64,000 nt of DNA from an uncultured Clostridia bacterium. Its GTDB lineage: Bacteria; Bacillota; Clostridia; Christensenellales; CAG-917. This document shows, piece after piece, positions 1 to 9,300 of the stretch (positions are counted from its first letter, which is position 1; each line of letters begins with the position of its first letter). The stretch lies in contig CALVQW010000001.1 in assembly GCA_944358385.1 (NCBI GenBank), forward strand, positions 156,345-220,344, written 5' to 3'. Below the pieces are notes generated by a model. That model did not search any database, had not been told where the DNA came from, and was given only the letters and a program-made list of their open reading frames with translations. A program made the position numbers and the translations under genes.

Positions 1-3
1 TTT

Positions 4-237
4 TCATTCGCGTTCTTCTATGACGACGTTGTAGCGCACGGAGGACTTGGCGGAAGCGGCTTTGACGAGGACGCGGATGGCGCGTGCGATCTTGCCCTGC
101 TTACCGATGATCTTGCCGATGTCCTTCTTCGCCGCGATCACGACGATGTCGGACTCGTCGCCGTTCTCGCGGAGTTCGATGGAATAGTCTCCGTCGGGGA
201 CGAGCTTGCCGACCAGATATTCGACGAGTTCAAGCAT
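4..237 (-). CDS. khpA: KhpA-type KH-domain RNA-binding protein
   Basis: This 77-residue protein is a single type II KH domain. The RNA-gripping GxxG loop is visible as IIGKQGKIAR near residues 43-52. It matches the small KhpA (YlqC) proteins of Firmicutes in length and in position directly after rpsP. KhpA is known to bind RNA, often with KhpB, and affects cell elongation and translation. The start at 237 has an AAGGTG ribosome binding site. It is the last complete gene of the ylxM-ffh-rpsP-khpA transcription unit; rimM and trmD usually follow and would lie outside the window. Confidence 0.93.
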   Translation of the reverse strand: MLELVEYLVGKLVPDGDYSIELRENGDESDIVVIAAKKDIGKIIGKQGKIARAIRVLVKAASAKSSVRYNVVIEERE

Positions 238-245
238 AGTTCACC

Positions 246-485
246 TTACAGAATGCCGTGTTCCTTGAAAAGGTTGCGGACGGTGTCGGTGGGCTGTGCG
301 CCGTTGGCGAGCCACTTCTTGGCAAGCTCCGCGTCGATCTTCACGACCTTGGGATCGCTTGCGGGATCATAGATGCCGATCTGCTCGATGTACTGTCCGT
401 CACGCGCTTTTCTGGAATCGGTGGCGACGATGCGATAGAAAGGTGCTTTCTTTGCGCCCATTCTGGTGAGTCTGAGTTTGACCAT
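246..485 (-). CDS. rpsP: 30S ribosomal protein S16
   Basis: The 79-residue product begins [20 protein letters not shown], which is the hallmark start of S16, and keeps the conserved IGxYDP segment. S16 helps assemble the 5' domain of 16S rRNA. A longer reading with 24 more residues is open upstream, but only the ATG at 485 has an AGGAG site at proper spacing and matches the family start. It lies 8 bp before khpA and downstream of ffh, the usual Firmicutes order. Confidence 0.97.
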   Translation of the reverse strand: MVKLRLTRMGAKKAPFYRIVATDSRKARDGQYIEQIGIYDPASDPKVVKIDAELAKKWLANGAQPTDTVRNLFKEHGIL

Positions 486-567
486 TGTTTTTCTCCTTTT
501 TGCCTTTCGGCTTATGTAAGTTTGTTGTATTCGATGTTTTATCGGCTCATTCCGCACACATAAAGTG

Positions 568-1905
568 TCAGAACAGCCCTTTCATCCCTTTCATACTGCG
601 CAGCCCTTTCATGCCGCCCTTCTGCATGCGCGCCATCATTTCGCGCGTCATCTCGAACTGTTTGAGCAGCTGGTTCACTTCTTGTATGCTGGTGCCGCTG
701 CCCTGCGCGATGCGCTTGCGTCGGCTGCCCTTGATGATGTCGGGGTTGCGGCGTTCCTTCACGGTCATGGACTGGATGATGACCTTTGCTTTCATCAGCT
801 TGTCCTCGTCGATGTCCTCGCTCTTGATCTTGCCCGCCATGCCGGGGAGCATCTTCATCATGTCGCCGATGCCGCCCATCTTCTTGACGCTTTCCAGCTG
901 TTCGAGATAGTCCTCAAAGGTGAAGGAGCGTTCCTTGAGCTTCTTTTGCAGATTCTCCGCCTGCTCCTTGGAAAACGCCTGCTCCGCCTTTTCTATGAGG
1001 GTGAGCACGTCCCCCATGCCCAGGATGCGGCTCGCCATGCGTTCGGGGTGGAAAGGCTCCAAGTCCTCGGGTTTCTCCCCCGTGCCGCTGAACTTGATGG
1101 GTTTGCCCGTCACCGCTTTTATGGAGAGTGCCGCGCCGCCTCTGGTGTCGCCGTCCAGCTTGGTCATGATGACGCCCGTGACGTCCAAAGTCTTGTTGAA
1201 GGTGTCCGCGACCGTCACCGCGTCCTGTCCCGTCATGCTGTCCACGACAAGGAGGATCTCGGCGGGAGAGACGGCGGCTTTGACATCCACAAGCTCCTTC
1301 ATCAGGTTCTCGTCGATGTGCAGCCTGCCCGCGGTGTCGATGATGACGGTGTCGAAGCCGTTTTTGAGCGCGTAGGCGACGCCCTCTTTTGCGATCTTGA
1401 CGGGGCTGATCTGTCCCATCTCGAACACTTCCGTGTTCACCTTTTTGCCCACTATGCCGAGCTGCTGTATTGCAGCGGGACGGTAGACGTCGGCGGCGAC
1501 GAGCAGCACTTTCTTGCCCTGTTTTTTGAGATAAAGAGCTAGCTTGCCGCACATGGTCGTCTTGCCCGCGCCCTGCAAGCCGCACATCATATACACGGTG
1601 GGGGGACGGTCGGAGACCGCGAGTTTCTGATGCTTGCTGCCCATGAGAGCGACAAGCTCCTCATTGACGATCTTGACTATCTGCTGCGCCGGAGTGAGGG
1701 ATTTCAGGATGTCCTCACCGAGAGCCTTCTCGCTCACCGAGGCGACAAACCCTTTCACCACATTGAAGTTCACGTCCGCTTCCAGCAGCGCGACGCGGAT
1801 CTCGCGCATCGCCTGTTTGATCTCCAACTCCGTGAGTTTGCCCTTGTTGCGGAGCTTGGAGAAGATGTGATTCATCTTGTCGGAAAGACTTTCAAAGACT
1901 GCCAT
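568..1905 (-). CDS. ffh: Signal recognition particle protein Ffh (SRP54)
   Basis: This is the 445-residue GTPase of the signal recognition particle, which binds signal sequences and SRP RNA during cotranslational targeting. The N domain covers about residues 1-95. The G domain has GLQGAGKTT (109-117), DTAGR (190-194) and TKLDGD (248-253). The M domain from about 325 is methionine-rich and contains the RNA-binding [11 protein letters not shown] (394-404), ending in a Met/Gly/Lys-rich tail. The start at 1905 has GGAGG and overlaps the ylxM stop by one base (TAATG), implying translational coupling. Its RNA partner is encoded at 29739-30002 and its receptor FtsY at 2459-3352. Confidence 0.97.
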   Translation of the reverse strand: MAVFESLSDKMNHIFSKLRNKGKLTELEIKQAMREIRVALLEADVNFNVVKGFVASVSEKALGEDILKSLTPAQQIVKIVNEELVALMGSKHQKLAVSDRPPTVYMMCGLQGAGKTTMCGKLALYLKKQGKKVLLVAADVYRPAAIQQLGIVGKKVNTEVFEMGQISPVKIAKEGVAYALKNGFDTVIIDTAGRLHIDENLMKELVDVKAAVSPAEILLVVDSMTGQDAVTVADTFNKTLDVTGVIMTKLDGDTRGGAALSIKAVTGKPIKFSGTGEKPEDLEPFHPERMASRILGMGDVLTLIEKAEQAFSKEQAENLQKKLKERSFTFEDYLEQLESVKKMGGIGDMMKMLPGMAGKIKSEDIDEDKLMKAKVIIQSMTVKERRNPDIIKGSRRKRIAQGSGTSIQEVNQLLKQFEMTREMMARMQKGGMKGLRSMKGMKGLF

Positions 1906-2231
1906 TATTCCTCCACAATGCTTTCTGCGCGGGCGATGAGCGCCGCACAATCGTCCGTCCTGCCCTCTTCAAGAGCCGCTTTCGCCTCGCCGAGCAGTGC
2001 CAGCACCCGCCTGCCTCTGCCCGCAAGCCCCAGCTTCTGCTCGAATTCGGCAAGCGACCTCTCGCCGCGCTTTATGCCGTCAAGTACGGCTTGACGTGAG
2101 ACGGAAAACATCTCTGCAAGCTCACCGAGTGAGATGTCCTCGTCATAATGCAGACGCAGCCACTCATTCTGTTTCTCGGTTATGAGCGCGCCGTAGTACG
2201 CGCGCAGAGTGCTTATCTCGAATCTGTCCAT
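1905..2231 (-). CDS. ylxM: YlxM/UPF0122 putative DNA-binding protein
   Basis: This 108-residue protein has a helix-turn-helix resembling sigma factor region 4: the segment DISLGELAEMFSVSRQAVLD lies near residues 32-51. YlxM proteins almost always precede ffh in Firmicutes. In streptococci YlxM has been reported to modulate SRP GTPase function, although it was first annotated as a regulator. It is the first gene of the SRP transcription unit. The ATG at 2231 follows a GGAGCGGG element. Confidence 0.9.
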   Translation of the reverse strand: MDRFEISTLRAYYGALITEKQNEWLRLHYDEDISLGELAEMFSVSRQAVLDGIKRGERSLAEFEQKLGLAGRGRRVLALLGEAKAALEEGRTDDCAALIARAESIVEE

Positions 2232-2281
2232 CCCGCTCCGTCAAGGTCAACACCTTTGTAAAGGCTTACACCTTGACATAT

Positions 2282-2310
2282 ATGATATGCTTAAAAATAC
2301 AAACTGTCAA
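2282..2310 (-). promoter_or_regulatory. Sigma-A-type promoter for ylxM-ffh-rpsP-khpA
   Basis: On the minus strand TTGACA (2305-2310) and TATCAT (2282-2287) are separated by exactly 17 bp. The start would lie near 2275, giving a leader of about 44 nt before ylxM. That leader holds a short inverted TCAAGG/CCTTGA pair whose role is unknown. Confidence 0.75.
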
Positions 2311-2316
2311 GTGTTC

Positions 2317-2395
2317 CGCACACACTTTTTCGGAGGCGTTCCGACGCACACTTTGAGCGTGCGCGCCTGAACCCGACGTATACACTGTTCGCAGC
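2317..2395. repeat. Degenerate intergenic repeat, copy related to 17035-17220
   Basis: This gene-free stretch contains TTTTTCGGAGGCGTT followed by GCACACTTTGAGCG and CCGACGTATACACT. The same order of words, with substitutions, occurs in the 17 kb intergenic region (TTCGGAGACGTT, GTACACTT, TTGAGTACGATG). This suggests a dispersed repeat family with a unit of about 57 bp. Alignment was done by eye. Confidence 0.45.
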
Positions 2396-2402
2396 ATGTT
2401 TA

Positions 2403-2437
2403 ACACAAAACCCCCGTCTCGAAACGGGGGTTTTGTT
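2403..2437 (-). terminator. Intrinsic terminator downstream of ftsY
   Basis: A hairpin with stem AAAACCCCCGT / ACGGGGGTTTT (2407-2417 with 2424-2434) lies 22 bp after the ftsY stop. Read on the minus strand it is followed by TTTTGTGTT. It ends the smc-ftsY unit before the ylxM promoter. Confidence 0.85.
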
Positions 2438-2458
2438 AAACTTTGCCGTAAGTGCTCG

Positions 2459-3352
2459 CTATATCAACGCGTCCACGAAATCTTTTGCATCGAAGGGGAT
2501 CAGGTCGTCGATCTTCTCCCCCACTCCGACATAGAGGACTGGGAGATCGAGTTCCACGGAAATGGCGATGACCACGCCGCCCTTTGCCGTACCGTCCAGC
2601 TTGGTGAGGACTATGCCGTCCAGGTCGATCGCCTCGGAGAATATCTCCGCCTGTGCCACGCCGTTCTGTCCCGTGGTAGCGTCGAGGACGAGATATTTCC
2701 TGAAATCCGCGCCGGGAAGTTCCCTATCCACAACGCGGCAGATCTTTTTCAGCTCCTCCATCAGGTTCTTTTTGTTGTGCAGTCTGCCCGCTGTGTCCAC
2801 TAAGATTACGTCCGTCCCCTTGGCTTTTGCGGAGGACACGGCATCGAACACGACTGCGGCGGGATCGGCACCCTCGCTGTGACGGATGACTCTGACGCCC
2901 GCGCGTTCACCCCACACTTCCAGCTGCTCGCTCGCGGCGGCGCGGAAGGTGTCGGCTGCGGCGATGACCACGCTCTTGCCCTGCTCGCGGAACATATGCG
3001 CGAGTTTGCCTATGGCGGTGGTCTTGCCCACTCCGTTCACGCCGGAGAGCAGGATGACGAGAGGATAGGAATATTCCTCCACCTCATACTCGATGTTGTC
3101 GACAAGTATGTCTTTCAGGACGTCTTTGGCGTCCTCGGGGGCTTTGATCTTCTCCTGATAGACGCGGTCTTTCAGCTCCTCCACCACGCTCTCCGCGGCG
3201 GTGACGCCCACGTCGCCGGCAAGCAGAGCCTCTTCCAGCGACTCATAAAACTCGTCGTCGAGGGCGCGTGCCGAGAAGGCGTAAAAGAGCTTTTTGGCTA
3301 TGCTGTCCTTGGTCTTTTTGATGCCTGCCGCTATCTTTTGAAAGAATCCCAT
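2459..3352 (-). CDS. ftsY: SRP receptor GTPase FtsY
   Basis: This 297-residue protein is the membrane-docking receptor for the SRP. It has the NG domains: the N-terminal bundle to about residue 90, then GVNGVGKTT (104-112), DTAGR (186-190) and TKLDGTAKGG (250-259). There is no long acidic A domain, as is common in Firmicutes; the start MGFFQKIAAGIKKTKDSI gives an amphipathic helix suited to membrane contact. It starts 10 bp after the smc stop and is cotranscribed with it. Confidence 0.96.
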   Translation of the reverse strand: MGFFQKIAAGIKKTKDSIAKKLFYAFSARALDDEFYESLEEALLAGDVGVTAAESVVEELKDRVYQEKIKAPEDAKDVLKDILVDNIEYEVEEYSYPLVILLSGVNGVGKTTAIGKLAHMFREQGKSVVIAAADTFRAAASEQLEVWGERAGVRVIRHSEGADPAAVVFDAVSSAKAKGTDVILVDTAGRLHNKKNLMEELKKICRVVDRELPGADFRKYLVLDATTGQNGVAQAEIFSEAIDLDGIVLTKLDGTAKGGVVIAISVELDLPVLYVGVGEKIDDLIPFDAKDFVDALI

Positions 3353-3361
3353 AATGTCTCC

Positions 3362-6300
3362 TTAGCGGTCCTTATCCGCCTGTTTCTCCGCCTCCTCGAA
3401 GGAGATGGAGACGATCTTCGAGACGCCCTTTTCCTCCATGGTGACGCCGAAGATGCTGTCCGCATGACGCATAGTCGCCTTCCTGTGCGTGATGACGATG
3501 AACTGCGTCTCGGACGAGAATTGTTTGAGATATTCGCCGAAGAGGTTCGCGTTGGAGTCGTCCAGCGCGGAGTCTATCTCGTCCAAAAGACAGAACGGCA
3601 TGGGCTTCAACGTGAGGATGGCGAAAAGGATGGCGATGGCTGTGTATGCCTGTTCGCCGCCGCTGAGCAGCGAGAGGCTCTGCAACCTCTTTCCGGGAGG
3701 CTGGGCATAGATGTCTATGCCCGCTTCAAGAGGATCGTCCGTCTCGGTGGTGTCCAGCTTCAGATCGCACGAGCCGCCGCCGAAGAGCTGCACAAACACT
3801 TTGTGGAAGTTCTCGTTGATCTGCGTGAACGCCGCCATGAACTTGTTACGCATCTCCTCCGTGATGGCGTCGATGACCTGCTTGATGTCGCGGCACGCTT
3901 GCAGGATGTCGTCGCGCTGTGCCGTCTGCTCTGCAAGTCTCGCCTCGGAGTCGGCAAGATCCTGCACGGCGAGCGGGTTGACTTCGCCGAGTTTTGCGAT
4001 GGACTTTTTGAGTTCCGCAATTGCGGTCTTTGCACCTCTCACCTCGAACGCCTCGTCCTTCAACGGGAGCGCGGAGGTGTAAGTGAGGTCGTATTCTTCG
4101 AGGATATGCTGTTGCAGATAAGCATTCTCGTTGTCCACGTTGGTGAGCATATTCTCGTCGCGCAGCTTCTTTTCGGAAAGAGCCGCTCTCTCCTCGGTGA
4201 TGCGCGTCCTGTCCGCGTCGAGGGCAACTATCTTCTCAGAGAGCTTCTTCTTCATCTCGCTCAATCCCGCGATCTGCTTTTCCAGCTCTTCGATGCGCTT
4301 TTTGTCCTCTTCGGAGAAAACGGTCTTGGAGGGCGCGGTGCGGATCTTGTCCAGCTCCGCTTTGCGGGACTCCAGCTGTGCGGCAAGATCGGCTTTCTCC
4401 TCTTTCAAGGCATTCTCCTCTCTGCGCAAACGGAACAGCTCGGTGTCAAAGCCGTCAATGGCGTTCTTCTGCTCGGCGGATCTGACGCGCAGGGACATGA
4501 CTTCCTCGCTCAGAGTCTCGCGCTCGGACTTCTGCTCGCTGCTCTGCGAACGCGATGCCTCGATGTACGCGTCATATTCCTCCTGACGCTGTCTCACATC
4601 CGTTTCCAGCCTGTCGATGTCGCCGAGATCCTCCGCGAGAGCTTTGATAATCGCCTTCACCTTTTCGAGTTCGGCGGCTTCCGCCGCGATCTCCTCTCTC
4701 AGTTGAGCGACGGTTTCCTCCGCCTGTTTGGCTTTGTTCTCATTGAGCGTGGTCTCGATGCTCACCTCGGATATGCGCGCGGACACCGCTTGCAGCTCCT
4801 CTTCCGCCGCCGCTATCTCCGCAAGCCTCTCCTCGCGCTGCGCGCCGAGGCTTGCAATGCGGGAACGCATCCTCTCCACATTGGCTTTCGCCTGTTCTAT
4901 CTGCTTCTCCTGCGAGAGGAGACCGGAGTTCTGCGTGCGTCTGGAACCGCCCGTGATCTCGCCGCCGCGGGCGTAGATCTCGCCGTCCAGAGTGACGATC
5001 CTGAACCCTTGATTATACTTGCGGTAAAGCCTTTCCGCCGTGTTCATGCCGTCCACGACGACGGTGGTGCCGAGGAGAGTCTGTATGAAAGGATAGAACT
5101 TGGTGTCGCATTCCACAAGATCCGCCGCTATGCCGAAACAGCCGGGTTCCTGCAACGCCGAGGAATATTCCCTGCTCAGCGCGCGGGGACGGCAGGAGGA
5201 CAGCGGACGGAAGGTCACTCTGCCGTAGCTCTTCTGTTTGAGGTAGGTGATGAGCGCGGCGGCGTCCCTCTCCGTCTCGACGAGGACATTCTGCAACGCC
5301 GCTCCCAGCGAATACTCTATGGCGGACTCATATCCTTCCGGCACGGTGATGACCTCGGCAAGCACGCCCATGATGCGGCTTTTGAGCGCGGGATCGTGCT
5401 TGGCGTCGCGCATGAGTTGCTTGACCGCCTCCTGATAGCCCTGATAATCGTCCTTGACGGACACGAGCAGTTTGTACTGCCCTTCGGCAAGACCGAGCTT
5501 GGAATTGAGGCTCACGACGTCCGCTTCCAGCCCCTTCACCGCTTCCTGCGCCTCCAGCTTGGAGGAGAGGATCTCGTTGTTCTTCCTCGAAAGCTCGCGC
5601 ATCTCCTCCTTGCCCGCCCTGACATTGCTGTCATAGACGGAAAGATCGGTCTCCGCCTCGTCCAAACTCGCCTTCTTTGCGGTGAGCATATCCTGCAAAT
5701 TCTTGGCACGCTCCTCGTTGATGGCTTTCTCGGCGATGATGCCGGACTGATTGCCTTTGAGTTCGCCAAGGCGTTTGAGCGCGGCGACGTACTCGTCGTT
5801 TTTGCTGGCAAGATCGCTCTCCCTGCCCTCTATGTCGCGGGAAAGGAAACTCAGCTTCTTGCTCTTGGACTCCAGCTCCTCGGATGTGGCGAGATAAGCC
5901 GCCGTCTCCTTCTCCTTCTTCTCGTTGCACTTGGCGATGAGATCGTCCGAGATGACCAGCTGCGCCTCCACGGAGCGCAATTCCGCATTCAGACGATTGA
6001 TCTCCGCTTGCAGGTTGGAGATCTTCTCCTTGACGAGATTGGCTTGTCCCATGGTGCGCTCGGCGTCCACTTTGAGAGCGAGCAGCTCAGCATTGCTCTC
6101 CTCCGAGAGCCTGTCCACGCCCCCCGATTCTCTCAGACACCGCTCATACTCGTTGACGCAGGCGTTGTACTCCTTCTCCTTTTCGGCGATGGCTGCCTGC
6201 GTCTCCGCGATGCGGTCGTATATCTTCTGCTTTATGCGCTGTGCGTTCTCGTAATTGTAGATGTAGAGGTTGACTTCCTGCAATTTGAGCTGTTCTCTCA

Positions 6301-6958
6301 GCTCCGCATACTTCAAAGCGGTCTCCGCCTGCTTGCGCAAAGGACCGATGTGACGCTCCATCTCCGCGATGACGTCGCTGACGGAGTTGAGGTTGTAAGT
6401 CGCCTTCTCAAGCTCGCTCTCGGACGCCTTTTTCTGTGCGCGCGCCTTGGAGATGCCCGCCGCTTCCTCGAATATCTTGCGCCTCTCCTCCGGCTTTGCG
6501 GACATGATCTCGTCCACCTTGCCCTGACGGATGATGCTGTAACCGTCCTTGCCCACGCCCGTGTCGTGGAAAAGGTTGATTATGTCGCGTTTGAGACAGC
6601 GAGTGCGGTTGATGTAATACTCGCTGCTGCCGCTGCGGTCCATCTTTCTGGTGATGAGCACTTCGTCGAAAGGCAGAGAGGGAAAGAGCTTGTGTCCCTC
6701 GTTGTCGAAAAGCAGGGAAACCTCGCAATAGGACATCTTGCCGCGGCTGTCCGTGCCGTTGAAGATGACGTCCTGCATGACCTTGCCTCTCAGCTGTTTC
6801 GCGCTCTGTTCGCCGAGCACCCACCTTATAGCATCGGAGACATTTGACTTCCCGCACCCGTTGGGACCTATGATGGCGGTGATGCCTTCGCGGAAAGGTA
6901 TCTCCACCTTGTCCGCGAACGCCTTAAATCCCCTTGCTTCAATCTTTTTAAGTTGCAT
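3362..6958 (-). CDS. smc: Chromosome segregation protein SMC
   Basis: This protein of 1198 residues is a full-length SMC ATPase that organises the chromosome with ScpA and ScpB. The N-terminal head has Walker A GPNGCGKSN. Long coiled coils flank a hinge seen as ITVPEGYESAIEYSLGAALQ and following residues. The C-terminal head has the signature LSLLSGGEQ and Walker B CLLDEIDSALDD. The start MQLKKIEARGFKAFADK at 6958 is the family start and follows GGGAGAG; the open frame extends further upstream but without conservation. The gene order rnc-smc-ftsY is typical of Firmicutes. Confidence 0.97.
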   Translation of the reverse strand: MQLKKIEARGFKAFADKVEIPFREGITAIIGPNGCGKSNVSDAIRWVLGEQSAKQLRGKVMQDVIFNGTDSRGKMSYCEVSLLFDNEGHKLFPSLPFDEVLITRKMDRSGSSEYYINRTRCLKRDIINLFHDTGVGKDGYSIIRQGKVDEIMSAKPEERRKIFEEAAGISKARAQKKASESELEKATYNLNSVSDVIAEMERHIGPLRKQAETALKYAELREQLKLQEVNLYIYNYENAQRIKQKIYDRIAETQAAIAEKEKEYNACVNEYERCLRESGGVDRLSEESNAELLALKVDAERTMGQANLVKEKISNLQAEINRLNAELRSVEAQLVISDDLIAKCNEKKEKETAAYLATSEELESKSKKLSFLSRDIEGRESDLASKNDEYVAALKRLGELKGNQSGIIAEKAINEERAKNLQDMLTAKKASLDEAETDLSVYDSNVRAGKEEMRELSRKNNEILSSKLEAQEAVKGLEADVVSLNSKLGLAEGQYKLLVSVKDDYQGYQEAVKQLMRDAKHDPALKSRIMGVLAEVITVPEGYESAIEYSLGAALQNVLVETERDAAALITYLKQKSYGRVTFRPLSSCRPRALSREYSSALQEPGCFGIAADLVECDTKFYPFIQTLLGTTVVVDGMNTAERLYRKYNQGFRIVTLDGEIYARGGEITGGSRRTQNSGLLSQEKQIEQAKANVERMRSRIASLGAQREERLAEIAAAEEELQAVSARISEVSIETTLNENKAKQAEETVAQLREEIAAEAAELEKVKAIIKALAEDLGDIDRLETDVRQRQEEYDAYIEASRSQSSEQKSERETLSEEVMSLRVRSAEQKNAIDGFDTELFRLRREENALKEEKADLAAQLESRKAELDKIRTAPSKTVFSEEDKKRIEELEKQIAGLSEMKKKLSEKIVALDADRTRITEERAALSEKKLRDENMLTNVDNENAYLQQHILEEYDLTYTSALPLKDEAFEVRGAKTAIAELKKSIAKLGEVNPLAVQDLADSEARLAEQTAQRDDILQACRDIKQVIDAITEEMRNKFMAAFTQINENFHKVFVQLFGGGSCDLKLDTTETDDPLEAGIDIYAQPPGKRLQSLSLLSGGEQAYTAIAILFAILTLKPMPFCLLDEIDSALDDSNANLFGEYLKQFSSETQFIVITHRKATMRHADSIFGVTMEEKGVSKIVSISFEEAEKQADKDR

Positions 6959-6980
6959 AGATCTCTCCCGATTTTCGATA

Positions 6981-7009
6981 AGTATACCATATCCCGCGCC
7001 CCCGCACAA
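6981..7009 (-). promoter_or_regulatory. Possible promoter for smc-ftsY
   Basis: TATACT (6981-6986) with a 17-bp spacer to TTGTGC (7004-7009) on the minus strand. The predicted leader is only about 16 nt but includes the smc ribosome binding site. The -35 match is weak. Confidence 0.5.
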
Positions 7010-7045
7010 GCGAAAGAGGGAATGTTTCACAGGATTTGCGAAACA

Positions 7046-7070
7046 TAAAAACCGCGTGAAACACGCGGTT
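7046..7070 (-). terminator. Intrinsic terminator downstream of rnc
   Basis: Perfect stem AACCGCGTG / CACGCGGTT with an AAA loop (7050-7070), followed on the minus strand by TTTTTATG. It separates the plsX-rnc unit from smc. Confidence 0.85.
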
Positions 7071-7142
7071 AATCGTCGAATTTATCAGGTTAGATCCCGG
7101 AAATACAGAAATATCGTGCCGTGAAACACGGGCGATTTGCCC

Positions 7143-7832
7143 TCATTTTTTCTGCTTTTTTGTCCGCTCAAGCTTTGCCAAAGCGTCCGCGGCAGCCGCC
7201 TGTTGTGCCGCACGCTTGCTGCCCCCGCAGCCCTCTCCCGTCTTCTCGCCGCCTAGATAGAGTGAAAAGGTGAACACGGGTTCGTGCACGGCACCCGTTC
7301 TCCCCTCCTCGCGGTACTCCGCCGAAACTCCCTTTTTCATCGCATATTCGTTGATGCGGGACTTGGAGTCGACAAGTCTCGCGGTGGTCTTTGCCGAGGC
7401 TATGTCCTCACTAAGCGCGGTGAGGACGAATTTTTCCGCCGCTTCCAAGCCGCCGTCCAGATATATCGCCGCGGTGAGGGACTCGAAAAGGTCGCATTTC
7501 ACTCCCGCGTGGTTGTGGACGGCGTGTTTTCTCTCCCCCTCCCCCACCATAAGCTCGGATGCGATGTCCAGCCTGTCCACGGCGCGGGCGAGAGGGGCTT
7601 CGCTCACCACGCAGGCACGCATCTTGGTGAGCGCGCCTTCGTCGGAATCGGAATATAAAGTGAAAAGCTTGCGCGCGACGATAAATCCCAACACGCTGTC
7701 GCCGAGAAATTCCAGGTTCTGATAGTTGTCGCGGACGTGCGCGCCCGCGGAAGGATGTGTGAAAGCGCGCTCCAAAAGCGCGCCGTCACGGAAGGTGTAT
7801 CCTATGTTTTTCTCAATCTTCGCTCTTTGCAT
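7143..7832 (-). CDS. rnc: Ribonuclease III
   Basis: This 229-residue enzyme cleaves double-stranded RNA, including rRNA precursors. The nuclease signature NLEFLGDSVLGFIVA provides the catalytic Glu and Asp. The C-terminal double-stranded RNA-binding domain ends in GGSKRAAQQAAAADAL. The ATG at 7832 overlaps the end of plsX by 20 bp; a GTG ten codons upstream (7862) is an alternative start. acpP, often between plsX and rnc, is absent here. Confidence 0.95.
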   Translation of the reverse strand: MQRAKIEKNIGYTFRDGALLERAFTHPSAGAHVRDNYQNLEFLGDSVLGFIVARKLFTLYSDSDEGALTKMRACVVSEAPLARAVDRLDIASELMVGEGERKHAVHNHAGVKCDLFESLTAAIYLDGGLEAAEKFVLTALSEDIASAKTTARLVDSKSRINEYAMKKGVSAEYREEGRTGAVHEPVFTFSLYLGGEKTGEGCGGSKRAAQQAAAADALAKLERTKKQKK

Positions 7833-8856
7833 CCGCCTTGCCGTCCGTCTCCTCGGTGGCACGCACCGAGGCTCTGATCTTCTCCACGACGCCGGATTTC
7901 GCCAGCTTTCTCGCTTGCAGTATGCTCGCGCATATGGACTTGCGTTTGGACGCGCCGTGCGCCTTGACCACGACTTTGTTGACGCCCAGGAAGCATGCGC
8001 CGCCCTGACTGTTGTAGTCCATGCGCGTCTTTACCTCTTTGAGCACGGGTTTGAGCATGAGTGCGCCGAGCTTTGCCCTTAAGCCGCCCTTCTTCACCCC
8101 GTCCATGAGGATGGAGAATATCGCACCCGCCGTGCCCTCTGCGGATTTCAACGCGATGTTGCCGTTGAAACCGTCCGCGACCACCACGTCAAAGTCGCCG
8201 GACAGCATATCCCTCGCCTCGCAGTTGCCCTTGAAGTCGATGTAAGGAGAGGCTTTGAGCAGCTCGAACGCCTCGCGGTTGAGTTCGTTGCCCTTCTTGT
8301 CCTCCGCGCCGTTGCTGAGCAGACCGACGGAAGGTTTCACGGTGTCCGTCATCGCGCAGGAGAACGCGCTCGCCATCACGGCAAAATGCAGCAGATTGAG
8401 AGGCTTGCAGTCCACGTTCGCGCCGCAATCGCACAGCACCACGGGCTTGCCCTTCACTGTGGGCAGCGCGGGAGCGAGAGCGGGACGGGACACTCCTTTG
8501 ATCCTGCCCAGCTTCATATACGCCGCCACCAGCACCGCACCCGTAGCCCCCGCCGAGACGAACCCCAGCGCGTCGGGATCGGACGCGAGCAGCTCCAGCC
8601 CCTTTACGACGGAGCTTTCCTTTTTGGTCTTGACAGCCGTGGTGGGCTGATCGTCGTTGGTGATGACTTCGGGCGCGTGGACGATCTCCAACCGCGCCAC
8701 ATCGTAGGTGTGTCCCGCAAGCTCGCTTGCGATCAGAGATTTGTCCCCCACCAGCACGACATGAAGGCTCTGTTTGGCTTTCAGCGCGTCCAGCGCGCCG
8801 AGCACGACTTCCTTCGGGGCGTTGTCACCGCCCATGGCGTCCACGATGATCTTCAT
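7813..8856 (-). CDS. plsX: Phosphate acyltransferase PlsX
   Basis: The 347-residue protein starts MKIIVDAMGGDNAPKEVVLG, the diagnostic PlsX N-terminus. PlsX converts acyl-ACP to acyl-phosphate, the acyl donor for PlsY in phosphatidic acid synthesis. The segments VSAGATGAVL and LLSNGAEDKKGN are also family-typical. The start at 8856 has GGGGAGG; upstream in-frame sequence overlaps the rpmF terminator and is not coding. The C-terminal tail (after about residue 330) is charged and variable. Confidence 0.96.
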   Translation of the reverse strand: MKIIVDAMGGDNAPKEVVLGALDALKAKQSLHVVLVGDKSLIASELAGHTYDVARLEIVHAPEVITNDDQPTTAVKTKKESSVVKGLELLASDPDALGFVSAGATGAVLVAAYMKLGRIKGVSRPALAPALPTVKGKPVVLCDCGANVDCKPLNLLHFAVMASAFSCAMTDTVKPSVGLLSNGAEDKKGNELNREAFELLKASPYIDFKGNCEARDMLSGDFDVVVADGFNGNIALKSAEGTAGAIFSILMDGVKKGGLRAKLGALMLKPVLKEVKTRMDYNSQGGACFLGVNKVVVKAHGASKRKSICASILQARKLAKSGVVEKIRASVRATEETDGKADAKSED

Positions 8857-8895
8857 TGAACCTCCCCTTCGGGCGCGATCCGCACCCCTCGTCCG

Positions 8896-8923
8896 AAAAA
8901 AAGAGAGCGTCATGCGCTCTCTT
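8896..8923 (-). terminator. Terminator between rpmF and plsX
   Basis: Stem AAGAGAGCG / CGCTCTCTT (8901-8909 with 8915-8923) followed on the minus strand by TTTTTTT. It lies just after the rpmF stop, so plsX probably depends on partial read-through or its own promoter. Confidence 0.85.
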
Positions 8924-8930
8924 GCGTGTG

Positions 8931-9116
8931 TTATTTATCCTCTTTGGGAGCGACGACTTCCTTGCCTTTGTAGTAGCCGCATTTGGGGCACACGGTGTGG
9001 CTCTTGATCAGCTCTTTGCACTGAGGGCACTCGACAAGTCCGGGAGCGGAGATCTTCCAATTTGCGTAACGGGAATTGGTCTTGGACTTGGAAACTTTAT
9101 TCTTGGGAACTGCCAT
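8931..9116 (-). CDS. rpmF: 50S ribosomal protein L32
   Basis: This 61-residue protein starts [16 protein letters not shown] and has the zinc-ribbon pairs CPQC and CPKC typical of zinc-binding L32. rpmF usually sits next to plsX. The YceD (DUF177) gene that normally precedes rpmF is missing here: there is only a promoter and spacer between ackA and rpmF. Confidence 0.97.
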   Translation of the reverse strand: MAVPKNKVSKSKTNSRYANWKISAPGLVECPQCKELIKSHTVCPKCGYYKGKEVVAPKEDK

Positions 9117-9162
9117 TTATTTTTCCTCCGGTTGATGGTCTGATTGCTTATACGCTCGTATG

Positions 9163-9191
9163 ATTATATATAATCGCGCGAAAGTTGTCAA
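9163..9191 (-). promoter_or_regulatory. Consensus promoter for rpmF
   Basis: A perfect TTGACA (9186-9191), 17-bp spacer and TATAAT (9163-9168) on the minus strand, giving a leader of about 40 nt before rpmF. The strength of the match fits a ribosomal protein gene. Confidence 0.88.
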
Positions 9192-9300
9192 ACGCTTTCA
9201 CGCAAATGCCCTGTGAAATGTGTCGCGGAGGGGAAAAGACGCTCTTTTGCCCGCATTTTGCGGGGATGCGCCCCTTCGACTCCGCGCCTCAACGGCAATT

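Noticed and set aside
2879..6847. A 1322-codon open frame on the plus strand opposite smc
   Set aside because: It is the antisense shadow of smc. The composition is driven by the third-position GC bias of smc, there is no ribosome binding site, and the product has no domain pattern.
9240..9270. Terminator after ackA
   Set aside because: A CCCGC/GCGGG hairpin is present but lacks a U-tract on the minus strand, so it was not listed as a terminator.
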